DNA from: Caulobacter segnis ATCC 21756
GTDB taxonomy: Bacteria; Pseudomonadota; Alphaproteobacteria; Caulobacterales; Caulobacteraceae
DNA: 64,000 bases
Direction of reading: 5' to 3'
NCBI RefSeq assembly: GCF_000092285.1
Contig: NC_014100.1
Span: forward strand, 2,604,001 to 2,668,000
Of the stretch, positions 24,711 through 31,633 are shown one piece after another. Below the pieces are notes generated by a model, which was given only the letters and a program-made list of their open reading frames with translations, was not told the DNA's origin and ran no database searches. The position numbers and the translations under genes are program-made. Position 1 is the first letter of the stretch; every line of letters starts with the position of its first letter.

Positions 24711-25081
24711 GGCGTCGTCTCCAGGGGCGCAAGGCAGGTCCCGTCGCAGTCGGCGGCGCGGGCCAGGATATCGCCGAGCGGTGCGCAAACCTCCGGGGTG
24801 CCACCGCAACAGTCGTCCATCAGAAAGGCCAAAAGCTCCGTCATCGCCCCATAGCGGGCGGAGTAGATGATCGAGCGCCCCTCGCGCCGGGAGTCGATCA
24901 GCCCGGCGTGGCTGAGGATGTTGAGGCCCGACGACAGAGTGTTGGGCAGGATGCCCGTGGTGCGGGCGATCTCGCCGGCGGCCATACCGCCCCGCCCCGT
25001 CCTGACCAGCAGGCGGAAGATGGCCAAGCGTCCTTCGTGAGCCAAGGCGCTGAGCGCGGTGACGGCGGCTTTTGATTCCAT
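24707..25081 (-). CDS. arsR: ArsR-family arsenic-responsive repressor
   Basis: The 124-residue protein is an ArsR/SmtB winged-helix repressor (core Ala-Leu-Ala-His-Glu-Gly-Arg-Leu-Ala-Ile-Phe-Arg-Leu-Leu). The metalloid site is not in the DNA-recognition helix but at the C-terminal end of the fold: Cys91-Cys92 with Cys99, in Asp-Cys-Cys-Gly-Gly-Thr-Pro-Glu-Val-Cys. This is similar to the three-cysteine arrangement described for Acidithiobacillus ArsR. Further Cys residues follow in the tail. It should dissociate from the operator when As(III) binds, opening the four-gene operon. First gene of the operon. Confidence 0.92.
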   Translation of the reverse strand: MESKAAVTALSALAHEGRLAIFRLLVRTGRGGMAAGEIARTTGILPNTLSSGLNILSHAGLIDSRREGRSIIYSARYGAMTELLAFLMDDCCGGTPEVCAPLGDILARAADCDGTCLAPLETTP

Positions 25082-25087
25082 ATTTCC

Positions 25088-25103
25088 ATCATACTCGAAT
25101 GAT
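25088..25103. promoter_or_regulatory. Candidate ArsR operator
   Basis: ATCAT (25088-25092) and ATGAT (25099-25103) form an inverted repeat with a 6-base centre, 7 bases upstream of the arsR start. ATCA-TGAT dyads of this kind are typical ArsR binding sites. Confidence 0.5.
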
Positions 25104-25646
25104 AAGAAAGTTCAATGACGCCCATCTGGATCGAGCCGCAGCTGAGCGGAAGGATCATCCCGGCGCGGGGCTTGGCCTTGACGGCCATGTGGGCCGACCG
25201 CGACAGGGCCTGGCCTTTACCTATCGTCCTACGCGCTCGCGCTGCCTGCCGCGCTCCGGCGCCGGTGCTCTTGGACAGCGGGCGCGGCGATCCCCACCGA
25301 AAAACGCGGCAGGGCGACCCCATTTTCTGGATTGCGCGGCGGACGGACGTTTACCCGCTCACAGGGCGATCGGCACGGCGGCGGTGAACTTCTTGGGAGA
25401 TTTGCCCCACCACGCATCTCCGAGATGGAAGTGAGGGGCGAATTCCCGCGACGATATGATCTCATGAACCGCCGTGTCGCTTGGATCCGGCGGAAGTGGA
25501 AGCGTGGCTCGAGGAACAACGGCGCGTATCGCCAACAGGCCAGGCGTCTAAGGCCCTAGCCCTAGACGTCCGAAGGCGAATGACCTGACCTGCCCGAAGC
25601 CCCGACAACTAAGCGACCTGCACCTTGCCCGGAGAGATCGTTCAAA
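25104..25646. other. Gene-poor stretch between the ars operon and the ABM gene
   Basis: These 543 bases contain no intact gene I can name. An open frame at 25115-25387 (plus strand, 90 codons) has no recognisable domain or ribosome-binding site and is not called. The right half holds a decayed AlpA-like regulator, listed separately. The region between about 25104 and 25390 shows nothing else clear. Confidence 0.5.
25390..25588 (+). pseudogene. Decayed AlpA-like helix-turn-helix regulator
   Basis: One frame gives Arg-Ile-Ser-Glu-Met-Glu-Val-Arg-Gly-Glu-Phe-Pro-Arg-Arg and Asn-Arg-Arg-Val-Ala-Trp. The next frame continues with Pro-Ala-Glu-Val-Glu-Ala-Trp-Leu-Glu-Glu-Gln-Arg-Arg. Joined, these follow the AlpA/MerR-like pattern (recognition helix, Gly-Glu-Phe-Pro, Val-Ala-Trp, Glu-Val-Glu-Ala-Trp-Leu). 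At least one base is missing near 25485. The N-terminal part appears broken too. AlpA proteins usually belong to prophages or integrative elements, so this may be the trace of a lost element. Confidence 0.45.
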
Positions 25647-26069
25647 TCATCGCGGCCGTCCATGCCCCAGGACCTCCATCCGCATCACCTGTACGCCGCC
25701 TTCGGCGAGCGCCGGCAGTTTATCGAACCAGTCCTTGACGTAGGGCATGGCGTTGTGGGCCTCGAAGTCCGCTTGCGTCGCAAAGACCTCGTAGAAGATA
25801 AAGTGGCCCGGCCTGGCCCGATCTTCCTGCAGGAAATAGACGAGATTCTTGGGGTCGCCGCGGACCAGATCGACCAACGGCAGCGTCACCTCGCGCAGCG
25901 CCGCCTCCTGGCCGGGCTTGGCCTGAACATGGGCGACGATCGAATAGGCGCCGGCGGGGATTTGTTCGTAGCGCACGCCAAACCGTTCGCGGGCCAGGGT
26001 CGGTGCGGCTGAGACGCCTGCGGCCGCAAAGGCGGCCAGGGCCAGCAGGGCGGTGAAGGTCTTACGCAT
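25647..26069 (-). CDS. Exported antibiotic-biosynthesis-monooxygenase (ABM) domain protein
   Basis: The 140-residue protein opens with a clear signal peptide (Arg-Lys at residues 2-3, hydrophobic core to about residue 20, Ala-x-Ala-type site). The mature part is an ABM ferredoxin-like fold: Tyr-Ser-Ile-Val-Ala-His-Val-Gln-Ala-Lys-Pro-Gly, Phe-Tyr-Glu-Val-Phe and Asp-Phe-Glu-Ala-His-Asn-Ala-Met-Pro-Tyr-Val. ABM proteins oxidise quinols or aromatic compounds without cofactor, or act as small binding proteins, and are usually cytoplasmic; export is notable. It is the last gene of the carotenoid-oxygenase operon, 59 bases after the VOC gene. A cytoplasmic paralogue lies at 61120. Confidence 0.82.
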   Translation of the reverse strand: MRKTFTALLALAAFAAAGVSAAPTLARERFGVRYEQIPAGAYSIVAHVQAKPGQEAALREVTLPLVDLVRGDPKNLVYFLQEDRARPGHFIFYEVFATQADFEAHNAMPYVKDWFDKLPALAEGGVQVMRMEVLGHGRPR

Positions 26070-26128
26070 CAGGGTCTCTCCTCTGTAGGGTTCTTGAGCA
26101 AGAAGGGGGTGGGCTTGGCTCCGCTCCC

Positions 26129-26986
26129 TTAACGGGTGGCGCGTTGGCGGGCGGCGAGAGTGTTGGCGAAGCGCTGCTTCACCGGTCCGATCGCTTTGAC
26201 GAACTCCAGCTGCTCGCCTTCGGGGCCCTTGCAGTAGATGAGCTCCCAGCCGTCCGACGGCGCCACGGTCACCTTGTTGGTGTTGGCGCTCTGCGGGGCC
26301 GCGCGGCGCTCGGCCTCGGTGTTGACCCGGATGATGCGGTTGGCCCGCACCTGCATCATGCCCCGGCGCGCGGACTCCGCTTCCAGGTCGGTGATGAACT
26401 TGTTGAAGTCGACGTCGTCGCGGATGTGGAAGCAGATGTGCATCATCCGCGGGAAGGCCGGGCTCATGTGCTGCACCGGCTCGGCGAAGGCCCTCGGCCC
26501 GCCCATCGGCTGATCGGCGTCGCGGTACTGCAGAAGCTCGATCACCACGTTGTCGAACTGAATGAAGCGGACGTCCAGCCGCTGGGCGCCATCGCGCAGG
26601 TCGGGCACGCCGATGGTGCGTGGATTGACGCCCAGTTCGTTGGCTCGGATGTCCTGATCGGCCAGCAAGGTGTTGTGGACTATGTCGCCCTGAAAGTCGC
26701 CGTGGCGGAACACCTCCGTGCCGCCCAGAACCTCGGTGTAGAATTCGTAGGCCCGCTCCATGTTTTGGACGGTCAGGCCGAAGTGCTGCACGCCCTGCAG
26801 CCGGGCCCCGAGGGGGCCGGCGTTGCGAGCGGCGGGCGACATCCCGTTGACGCCCTGGCCGCTGACGGCTTGGGCTGACGCCGGAGCGGCGAGAGCCGTT
26901 CCGGCGGCGGCCATGACGGCGCCGGCTGTTCGCAGCATGTCGCGGCGCCCCGGATCTGCCGCCTCGTTCTCTTGGGATTTACGCAT
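26129..26986 (-). CDS. Tat-exported VOC-superfamily protein
   Basis: The 285-residue protein has a twin-arginine leader (Arg-Arg-Asp-Met-Leu-Arg-Thr-Ala-Gly at residues 14-22, then an Ala-rich helix ending in Ala-Ser-Ala-Gln-Ala). It then has a glyoxalase/bleomycin-resistance/dioxygenase (VOC) domain starting at Val-Gln-His-Phe-Gly-Leu-Thr-Val with Ala-Tyr-Glu-Phe-Tyr-Thr-Glu-Val-Leu. A second module carries His-Ile-Cys-Phe-His-Ile, and Glu-Gln-Leu-Glu-Phe closes it. The paired His and Glu are the expected metal ligands. Tat export implies folding with a metal before translocation. A dioxygenase or isomerase role on a ring compound is possible; the substrate is unknown. It sits between the aldo-keto reductase and ABM genes. 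Confidence 0.82.
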   Translation of the reverse strand: MRKSQENEAADPGRRDMLRTAGAVMAAAGTALAAPASAQAVSGQGVNGMSPAARNAGPLGARLQGVQHFGLTVQNMERAYEFYTEVLGGTEVFRHGDFQGDIVHNTLLADQDIRANELGVNPRTIGVPDLRDGAQRLDVRFIQFDNVVIELLQYRDADQPMGGPRAFAEPVQHMSPAFPRMMHICFHIRDDVDFNKFITDLEAESARRGMMQVRANRIIRVNTEAERRAAPQSANTNKVTVAPSDGWELIYCKGPEGEQLEFVKAIGPVKQRFANTLAARQRATR

Positions 26987-27096
26987 GGTCTTTCTCCTTT
27001 TTCGTGGTGTAAGCGCCCGGTTTCGGGACGCGGGGAACCCTCCGGCCGGGACGAGGTCCCGGCCGTCGAGCGGCGACTTGAACTAAAGGGCTGGGG

Positions 27097-28110
27097 TCAG
27101 CGCGGGACGGGCAGCGGAGCGGCCGGGTTGACCAGACCGACCTCACGCAGCTCGCGCCAGAAGTCGGCCGGGACGTGTTCGTTCAAGGCGGCGCGATCCT
27201 CGGCGATCCGGCTGGGCTGGCTGGCGCCCGGGATGACCGCCGCAACGGCCGGATTGGCCAGGGCGAACTGCAGGCCCGCCGCCTTCATGCTGACGCCGTA
27301 TCGGTCGGCGATCGCCTTGATGCGGGCCACCTTGTCGAGGATCGCCGGGGTCGCGGGGGCGTATTCGAAGTTCGGCCCGCCCACCAGCGCGCCGGAGCTG
27401 TAGGGGCCGCCCACAATGATGCCCAGCCCGCGTTCGGCGACCTTGGGCGTCAGGCGCTGCAGGGCGCGGTCGTGATCGAGCAGCGTATAGCGGCCTGCCA
27501 GCAGGAAGGCGTCCGGCCGGGGTTCGTCCAAGTCGAGCAGCAGCTCGATCGGTTCGACCCGATTGACGCCCAGGCCCCAGGCCTTGATCACGCCCTCGTC
27601 GCGCATCCGATCCAGCGCCTTGAACGCGCCCCTGCGGGCCGTCTCGAAGACGCCTAGCCAGGCGTCGCCGTAGAAGTCCTGGGCCACGTCGTGGACGAAG
27701 GCGATGTCGATGCGATCGGTCCCGAGGCGCTTGAGGCTGTCCTCGATAGAGCGATAGGCCGCGTCCTCGGAATAATCGTTGACGATCTTGTTCGGGCGAC
27801 CGTGCTCGAAGACGCCGCCCTTCTCACCCAGGTCGCGGGCGCTGACGTCCTCGACCTCGTCCAGGATCACCCGGCCGACCTTGGTGCTGATCACGTATTC
27901 GTCGCGCGGCTTGCCGGCCAGGGCCCGCCCCATGCGGATCTCGGCCAGACCCGCGCCATAGAAAGGGGCGTTGTCGTAGTAGCGAACACCGTCGTTCCAG
28001 GCGGCGTCGACCGTGGCCAGGGCCTCGTCTTCGGGGATGTCACGGAACATGTTGCCCAGCGGCGCGGCGCCGAAGCCGAGCTGACCAGGAAGGAGGGTCT
28101 TGAGCGTCAT
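27097..28110 (-). CDS. Aldo-keto reductase
   Basis: The 337-residue protein is a TIM-barrel aldo-keto reductase. It has Gly-Phe-Gly-Ala-Ala-Pro-Leu-Gly-Asn near residue 12, the catalytic Asp and Tyr in Tyr-Tyr-Asp-Asn-Ala-Pro-Phe-Tyr-Gly-Ala-Gly (about residues 44-54), Lys in Ile-Ser-Thr-Lys-Val-Gly-Arg, and His in Phe-Val-His-Asp-Val. The C-terminal Ile-Pro-Gly-Ala-Ser-Gln-Pro binds NADP. It resembles the sugar/pyridoxal/threo-aldose dehydrogenase branch. It begins 4 bases after the hydrolase stop, so it belongs to the same operon. No leader peptide, hence cytoplasmic, unlike its neighbours on both sides. Confidence 0.9.
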   Translation of the reverse strand: MTLKTLLPGQLGFGAAPLGNMFRDIPEDEALATVDAAWNDGVRYYDNAPFYGAGLAEIRMGRALAGKPRDEYVISTKVGRVILDEVEDVSARDLGEKGGVFEHGRPNKIVNDYSEDAAYRSIEDSLKRLGTDRIDIAFVHDVAQDFYGDAWLGVFETARRGAFKALDRMRDEGVIKAWGLGVNRVEPIELLLDLDEPRPDAFLLAGRYTLLDHDRALQRLTPKVAERGLGIIVGGPYSSGALVGGPNFEYAPATPAILDKVARIKAIADRYGVSMKAAGLQFALANPAVAAVIPGASQPSRIAEDRAALNEHVPADFWRELREVGLVNPAAPLPVPR

Positions 28111-28114
28111 CGTC

Positions 28115-28954
28115 TCAACCTCTCATCTCATGCCGCGCCGGGTGGGGAGCGGCGCCGATCGCTTTGCCTTTTTCCGCTGACCGGATCATCGCCTCCTCGA
28201 TCACGGAGGCGACGACGCCCGGCTGGGAGACATGGACGGCGTGGCTGGCGGCGACGTCGCGCACGGTCGCCCCGGCTCGCTTGGCCATCATGCGCTGGGC
28301 GGGCGGTGGAATGATGTGATCGTCCTTGGCGATCAGGTACCAGCTGGGCTTCACGCGCCAAGCTGGAGCGGTGATCTGGCCCTCCAGGGCCTTCGCGCCC
28401 CAGGGTTGCTGCGAGTCGGCCATGAAGCGCGCGACTTCGGGCGCCACGTCAGCGGCGAAGGCGGCGGAGAACTTGGTTCGATCCAGCAGTAGCAGCCCGT
28501 CGACCGGCGGCAGGATCGGCAACGCAGGCGTACCCGGCGGCGCATTCGCCACGAGCGAGGAAACGGACTCGCCCCGGTCCGGCGCGAAGGCGGCGACATA
28601 GACAAGCGCCGACACCTTGGGATCGGACCCGGCCTCGGTGATGACCACGCCGCCGTAGGAATGGCCGACGAGCACCACCCTCCCCTCGGCCGCCGCGATC
28701 GCGCGCCGAGTGGCCGCGACGTCTTCCGCGAGCGAGGTGGTGGGATTTTGGACGACGACGACCTTGTATCCGTCCCGGCTCAGGATCCGATAGACGTCGG
28801 CCCAGCCGGAACCATCGACAAAAGCGCCGTGAACCAGGACGATCGTCCCCGGCTTGTCTCCCGGATCGGCGATGGCGGGAACGGCCGCTGCGGTGGCTCC
28901 GGCGGCGAGAACCGCGACCAGAAACAACCGATTGATCGGCAGCAAGCGCATCAC
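28115..28954 (-). CDS. Exported alpha/beta-hydrolase, paralogue 1
   Basis: The 279-residue protein has an N-terminal hydrophobic leader (to about residue 29) and an alpha/beta-hydrolase fold. It shows the oxyanion motif Val-His-Gly-Ala-Phe-Val-Asp-Gly-Ser-Gly-Trp (from residue 41), the nucleophile Ser99 in Gly-His-Ser-Tyr-Gly-Gly, an acid in Lys-Asp-Asp-His, and a catalytic His in Ser-His-Ala-Val. It resembles EstC/salicylate-esterase-like and plant methylesterase-like hydrolases. Two paralogues in the window (41981 and 60311) share most of these stretches; the one at 41981 is the closer. It overlaps the carotenoid oxygenase gene by 4 bases and probably cleaves an ester or lactone made by that pathway. 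Confidence 0.88.
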   Translation of the reverse strand: MMRLLPINRLFLVAVLAAGATAAAVPAIADPGDKPGTIVLVHGAFVDGSGWADVYRILSRDGYKVVVVQNPTTSLAEDVAATRRAIAAAEGRVVLVGHSYGGVVITEAGSDPKVSALVYVAAFAPDRGESVSSLVANAPPGTPALPILPPVDGLLLLDRTKFSAAFAADVAPEVARFMADSQQPWGAKALEGQITAPAWRVKPSWYLIAKDDHIIPPPAQRMMAKRAGATVRDVAASHAVHVSQPGVVASVIEEAMIRSAEKGKAIGAAPHPARHEMRG

Positions 28955-30351
28955 TGTTCTCCTGAATGCTGATGGCGACGGATTTCAGTTGGCGTCGCGA
29001 TCCAGTTCCCGTGGAAACCGGGCGGAACGATGTGCGGCAAACGAATGCTGGCGACGGGGTCGCTCGTGAAGCCTCGCGCATCAAGGATCACGAGGTCGGT
29101 CGTTCGCGAGCCGGCGTCGATGACGAACCCGATCAGCCAGCCCTCGTCCTCGCCCGCCTGAGGATGAGCCGGCACGAAGATGAATTCGCAGGGGTGTCGG
29201 CCTGGCCCGAAGTCGCGCGCTTCGCGGGTCCCTTCCACGAGGTCGTGCTTGAACAGGCCGTTCCCCAGGAAGGGGTCCGTCAGCGCCATAGTGTAGGCGT
29301 AACGATAAGGCTGCCCCAGCCGTCGCTCGTCCTGGCGAGGAAATTCCTGCGGCGTGGAATCGATGACGACCCGCTGAACCGTCCCGGTCTCGGGATTGAG
29401 GATCCAGCGCTCGAAGGCGCATCGCTCGGAGTCTGGCCCAGAGGTACGTCGCCAGAACATTCTGTCATGAACGATGACGTCCAGGATCACCGCGCCATCC
29501 GCCGCCTCGTAGGCGTTGACCGCGTGGAAGATGAAGCAGGGATCGACCACAAGCCAGGTGATGGCCTTGGCCTTTCCCTCTCGCGGCAACAACCCGATCC
29601 GGGCGACGTGCGCCTCGTTCCAACGGTACGGGAAATGATGCCCTGTGATCGCAGCAGTCAGCGAAAAGGTGACAGGCAGATCAAGAATGATCGCGAAGCG
29701 CTTGGTGAAGGCGAAGTCGTGGATCATCGGCCCTTGCTGAACCGGGATACGCATCTCGCGGCGGAGCTTGCCCTCGGGACTGAGAACGACGAAACGAAGC
29801 GTGCGCCACTTGCTGGCGTCGTAGCAGACGCCCAACATCTCGCCCGTCAGGGGGTCGACATGGGGATGGGCGGTGAAGCCGCCTCGGAGCGTGTCGTCGA
29901 AGTCGGTGTAGCGCAGCGTCTCGAGCGTATCGCCGATCTCGACCGGCGTGCTGCCCGCCTCCACCAGTCCCAGGGTCTTGCCGGCGAAGGCGACGACGTT
30001 GGTGTTCACCGTATCGAAGAGGTGGCGGGGGCCTGGGGTGCGTGGTTCGTCCAGCGCCTTGACCACGGCGTCCGAGCGAATCCACCGGTTGCGATACCAA
30101 AGCGCGCGACCGTTCTCCAGACGAACGCCTTGAACCATGCCGTCGCCGGCGAACCAATGGTGCTTCTCCGGATTGGGCGCTATCGGGTTGGGCCCCATGC
30201 GCAAGTAGCGGCCCGAGAGCGCCGCGGGGATTGCGCCCGTGACGGGCAGATCCTTCAGCGTCAGCTCCTCCGTCATGGGAGCGTGGAGGCCCGTGAGATA
30301 CGGATTGACCGGCGCGACCCTGGCCGTGCCGCCGGCTTCGGTGAAAAGCAT
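28951..30351 (-). CDS. Carotenoid cleavage oxygenase family protein
   Basis: The 466-residue protein belongs to the retinal pigment epithelial/carotenoid oxygenase family. Four well-separated His residues in conserved settings are the expected iron ligands: Thr-Ala-His-Pro-His-Val-Asp-Pro, Met-Ile-His-Asp-Phe-Ala, Phe-Ile-Phe-His-Ala-Val-Asn-Ala and Pro-Gly-Phe-His-Gly-Asn-Trp. The N-terminal Gly-Arg-Tyr-Leu-Arg-Met-Gly-Pro-Asn-Pro is also typical. It would cleave a C=C bond of a carotenoid, apocarotenoid or stilbene-type compound with oxygen. No leader peptide is evident. It is the first gene of a five-gene operon with exported accessory enzymes. No carotenoid biosynthesis genes are nearby, so an external substrate is likely. 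Confidence 0.9.
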   Translation of the reverse strand: MLFTEAGGTARVAPVNPYLTGLHAPMTEELTLKDLPVTGAIPAALSGRYLRMGPNPIAPNPEKHHWFAGDGMVQGVRLENGRALWYRNRWIRSDAVVKALDEPRTPGPRHLFDTVNTNVVAFAGKTLGLVEAGSTPVEIGDTLETLRYTDFDDTLRGGFTAHPHVDPLTGEMLGVCYDASKWRTLRFVVLSPEGKLRREMRIPVQQGPMIHDFAFTKRFAIILDLPVTFSLTAAITGHHFPYRWNEAHVARIGLLPREGKAKAITWLVVDPCFIFHAVNAYEAADGAVILDVIVHDRMFWRRTSGPDSERCAFERWILNPETGTVQRVVIDSTPQEFPRQDERRLGQPYRYAYTMALTDPFLGNGLFKHDLVEGTREARDFGPGRHPCEFIFVPAHPQAGEDEGWLIGFVIDAGSRTTDLVILDARGFTSDPVASIRLPHIVPPGFHGNWIATPTEIRRHQHSGEQ

Positions 30352-30495
30352 TTCCGTCTCCCCTTGCCTGGCTGAATTCGGGCGCCCAGCCCGGCCGGAG
30401 CCGGGTCATGGGACGCCATGATCCTCAACTGGCCCGTCGCGCCGTTCCTGAGCATGGCCTTATGCGAACGATGCGTCGGGTCCGACGGGCTGGCG

Positions 30496-30560
30496 AGTTA
30501 AATGGGGTTAAGCGCCCGCGCGTCGAGCAGAGGCGGACCGCCTCTTAACCCCACTTAACT
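30496..30560. promoter_or_regulatory. Nested inverted repeat in the divergent promoter
   Basis: AGTTAAATGGGGTTAAG (30496-30512) and CTTAACCCCACTTAACT (30544-30560) are inverted copies with one mismatch. A smaller hairpin, GAGGCG-GAC-CGCCTC (30530-30544), lies in the loop. Each arm contains two CTTAAC/TTTAAC-like elements 10 bases apart. The site lies between the carotenoid oxygenase operon and the zincin gene. It looks like paired tandem sites for a PhoB-type winged-helix protein. Confidence 0.55.
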
Positions 30561-30622
30561 TCGGGGCGGCCGCCAATCGCGCTAACCGGCGGGCGACAGC
30601 AACTTCACGGGTGTTCGGTGAG

Positions 30623-31615
30623 ATGAACCGCTCTTCGGGTTCGATTTGGGCGATCGGCCTCGCGATCGCCGCCGCGCTAACGGCCTCCACGCTCGCGCAT
30701 GCCGCCGACGTTGTTTCGACGAGCCAGATCGTGCGCGCTTGCTCGGCCGAGGAAGGTCGCGAACCGCCGGCCGTGTCCGGCATCGACATCCAGACCATGC
30801 CCGCCGCCCCTGGCGACCTGCCGTTCATCCAGGTGACCAATCGCCGGAGCGGCGCCACGGTGCGGATCTATCATCAACCGGCATTGCTCGGGGTCGCGCG
30901 GGCGCGGGCCGCCTGTTTTGGTGGGCTGACGGCGCTGCTCCAACCTATCATTCCCGATCCACGCCAAGGCGTGCCGTGGGCGCCGATCGTCCTCACCCGC
31001 GATCGGAGCTACGTGCCGCCGCGCAGCGAGGCCGAGCATCGCTGGATCGTCCCCGGCTTCAGCGGTTCGTGGGACGCCAATGCGACATCGTTCCTCGTCT
31101 TGGTCATGCCGCATGAGGAGACCCACAACAGTCAGATCGCGCTGCGCGCGACGCGGCTGCCACGCTGGTTCCAGGAAGGCCACGCAGAATGGGCGGGCCT
31201 GCAGGTCACCGAGGTCGTTCGTCCGGATCTGGCCACGGCCCAGCGTCGGGCGCACGACAAGGCCCGGATCGAACGGCCCGAAGCCCATCTCGGCGCCTGG
31301 GGCGGCAGAAAGGTCAAGCCCGAGGCGATTGATCGGCAGATCTCGCCCGCGGACCGGGAACGTCGCCGACGCGAGCCGGATTGGTCCCCGCCCGGCCCGT
31401 TCTCGTTCGGCCCCGGCGATTTCATCGAGGACAACGACAATGAGGCGGGCCGCTACGCGGCGGCGCTGGCTCTATTCGACGGACTGGAACAGCGCCACGG
31501 CCGCGCGGCGGTTCAGACCTGGGCGACGGCGGTGCTCGAGAACACCGACAACAAGGCCATTGTCCCCCTCGCCAAGAACATTCTGGGCGAAGATATCGCG
31601 CCCCTGCTGCGCTGA
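30623..31615 (+). CDS. Exported HExxH zinc peptidase-like protein
   Basis: The 330-residue protein has a signal peptide (hydrophobic residues about 8-27, cleavage near Ala-His-Ala-Ala). It has a zincin motif His164-Glu-Glu-Thr-His168 followed by Trp-Phe-Gln-Glu-Gly-His-Ala-Glu-Trp (residues 182-190). Glu185 in this WxxEGxA setting is the third zinc ligand of gluzincins (peptidase MA clan). I cannot place it in a named family, and the rest of the sequence is unfamiliar. ATG 30623 is used; GTG at 30611 is an in-frame alternative. An MFS permease gene follows after 18 bases, and the promoter region holds the nested inverted repeat. Confidence 0.72.
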   Translation: MNRSSGSIWAIGLAIAAALTASTLAHAADVVSTSQIVRACSAEEGREPPAVSGIDIQTMPAAPGDLPFIQVTNRRSGATVRIYHQPALLGVARARAACFGGLTALLQPIIPDPRQGVPWAPIVLTRDRSYVPPRSEAEHRWIVPGFSGSWDANATSFLVLVMPHEETHNSQIALRATRLPRWFQEGHAEWAGLQVTEVVRPDLATAQRRAHDKARIERPEAHLGAWGGRKVKPEAIDRQISPADRERRRREPDWSPPGPFSFGPGDFIEDNDNEAGRYAAALALFDGLEQRHGRAAVQTWATAVLENTDNKAIVPLAKNILGEDIAPLLR

Positions 31616-31633
31616 TCGTCTAACGTCGACATC

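Noticed and set aside
25115..25387. 90-codon plus-strand frame after arsR
   Set aside because: No domain, no ribosome-binding site and composition like an antisense or non-coding frame; not enough to call a gene.
28966..30375. 469-codon plus-strand frame across the carotenoid oxygenase region
   Set aside because: The opposite strand encodes a clear oxygenase with four conserved iron-binding His; the plus-strand product has no recognisable domain.
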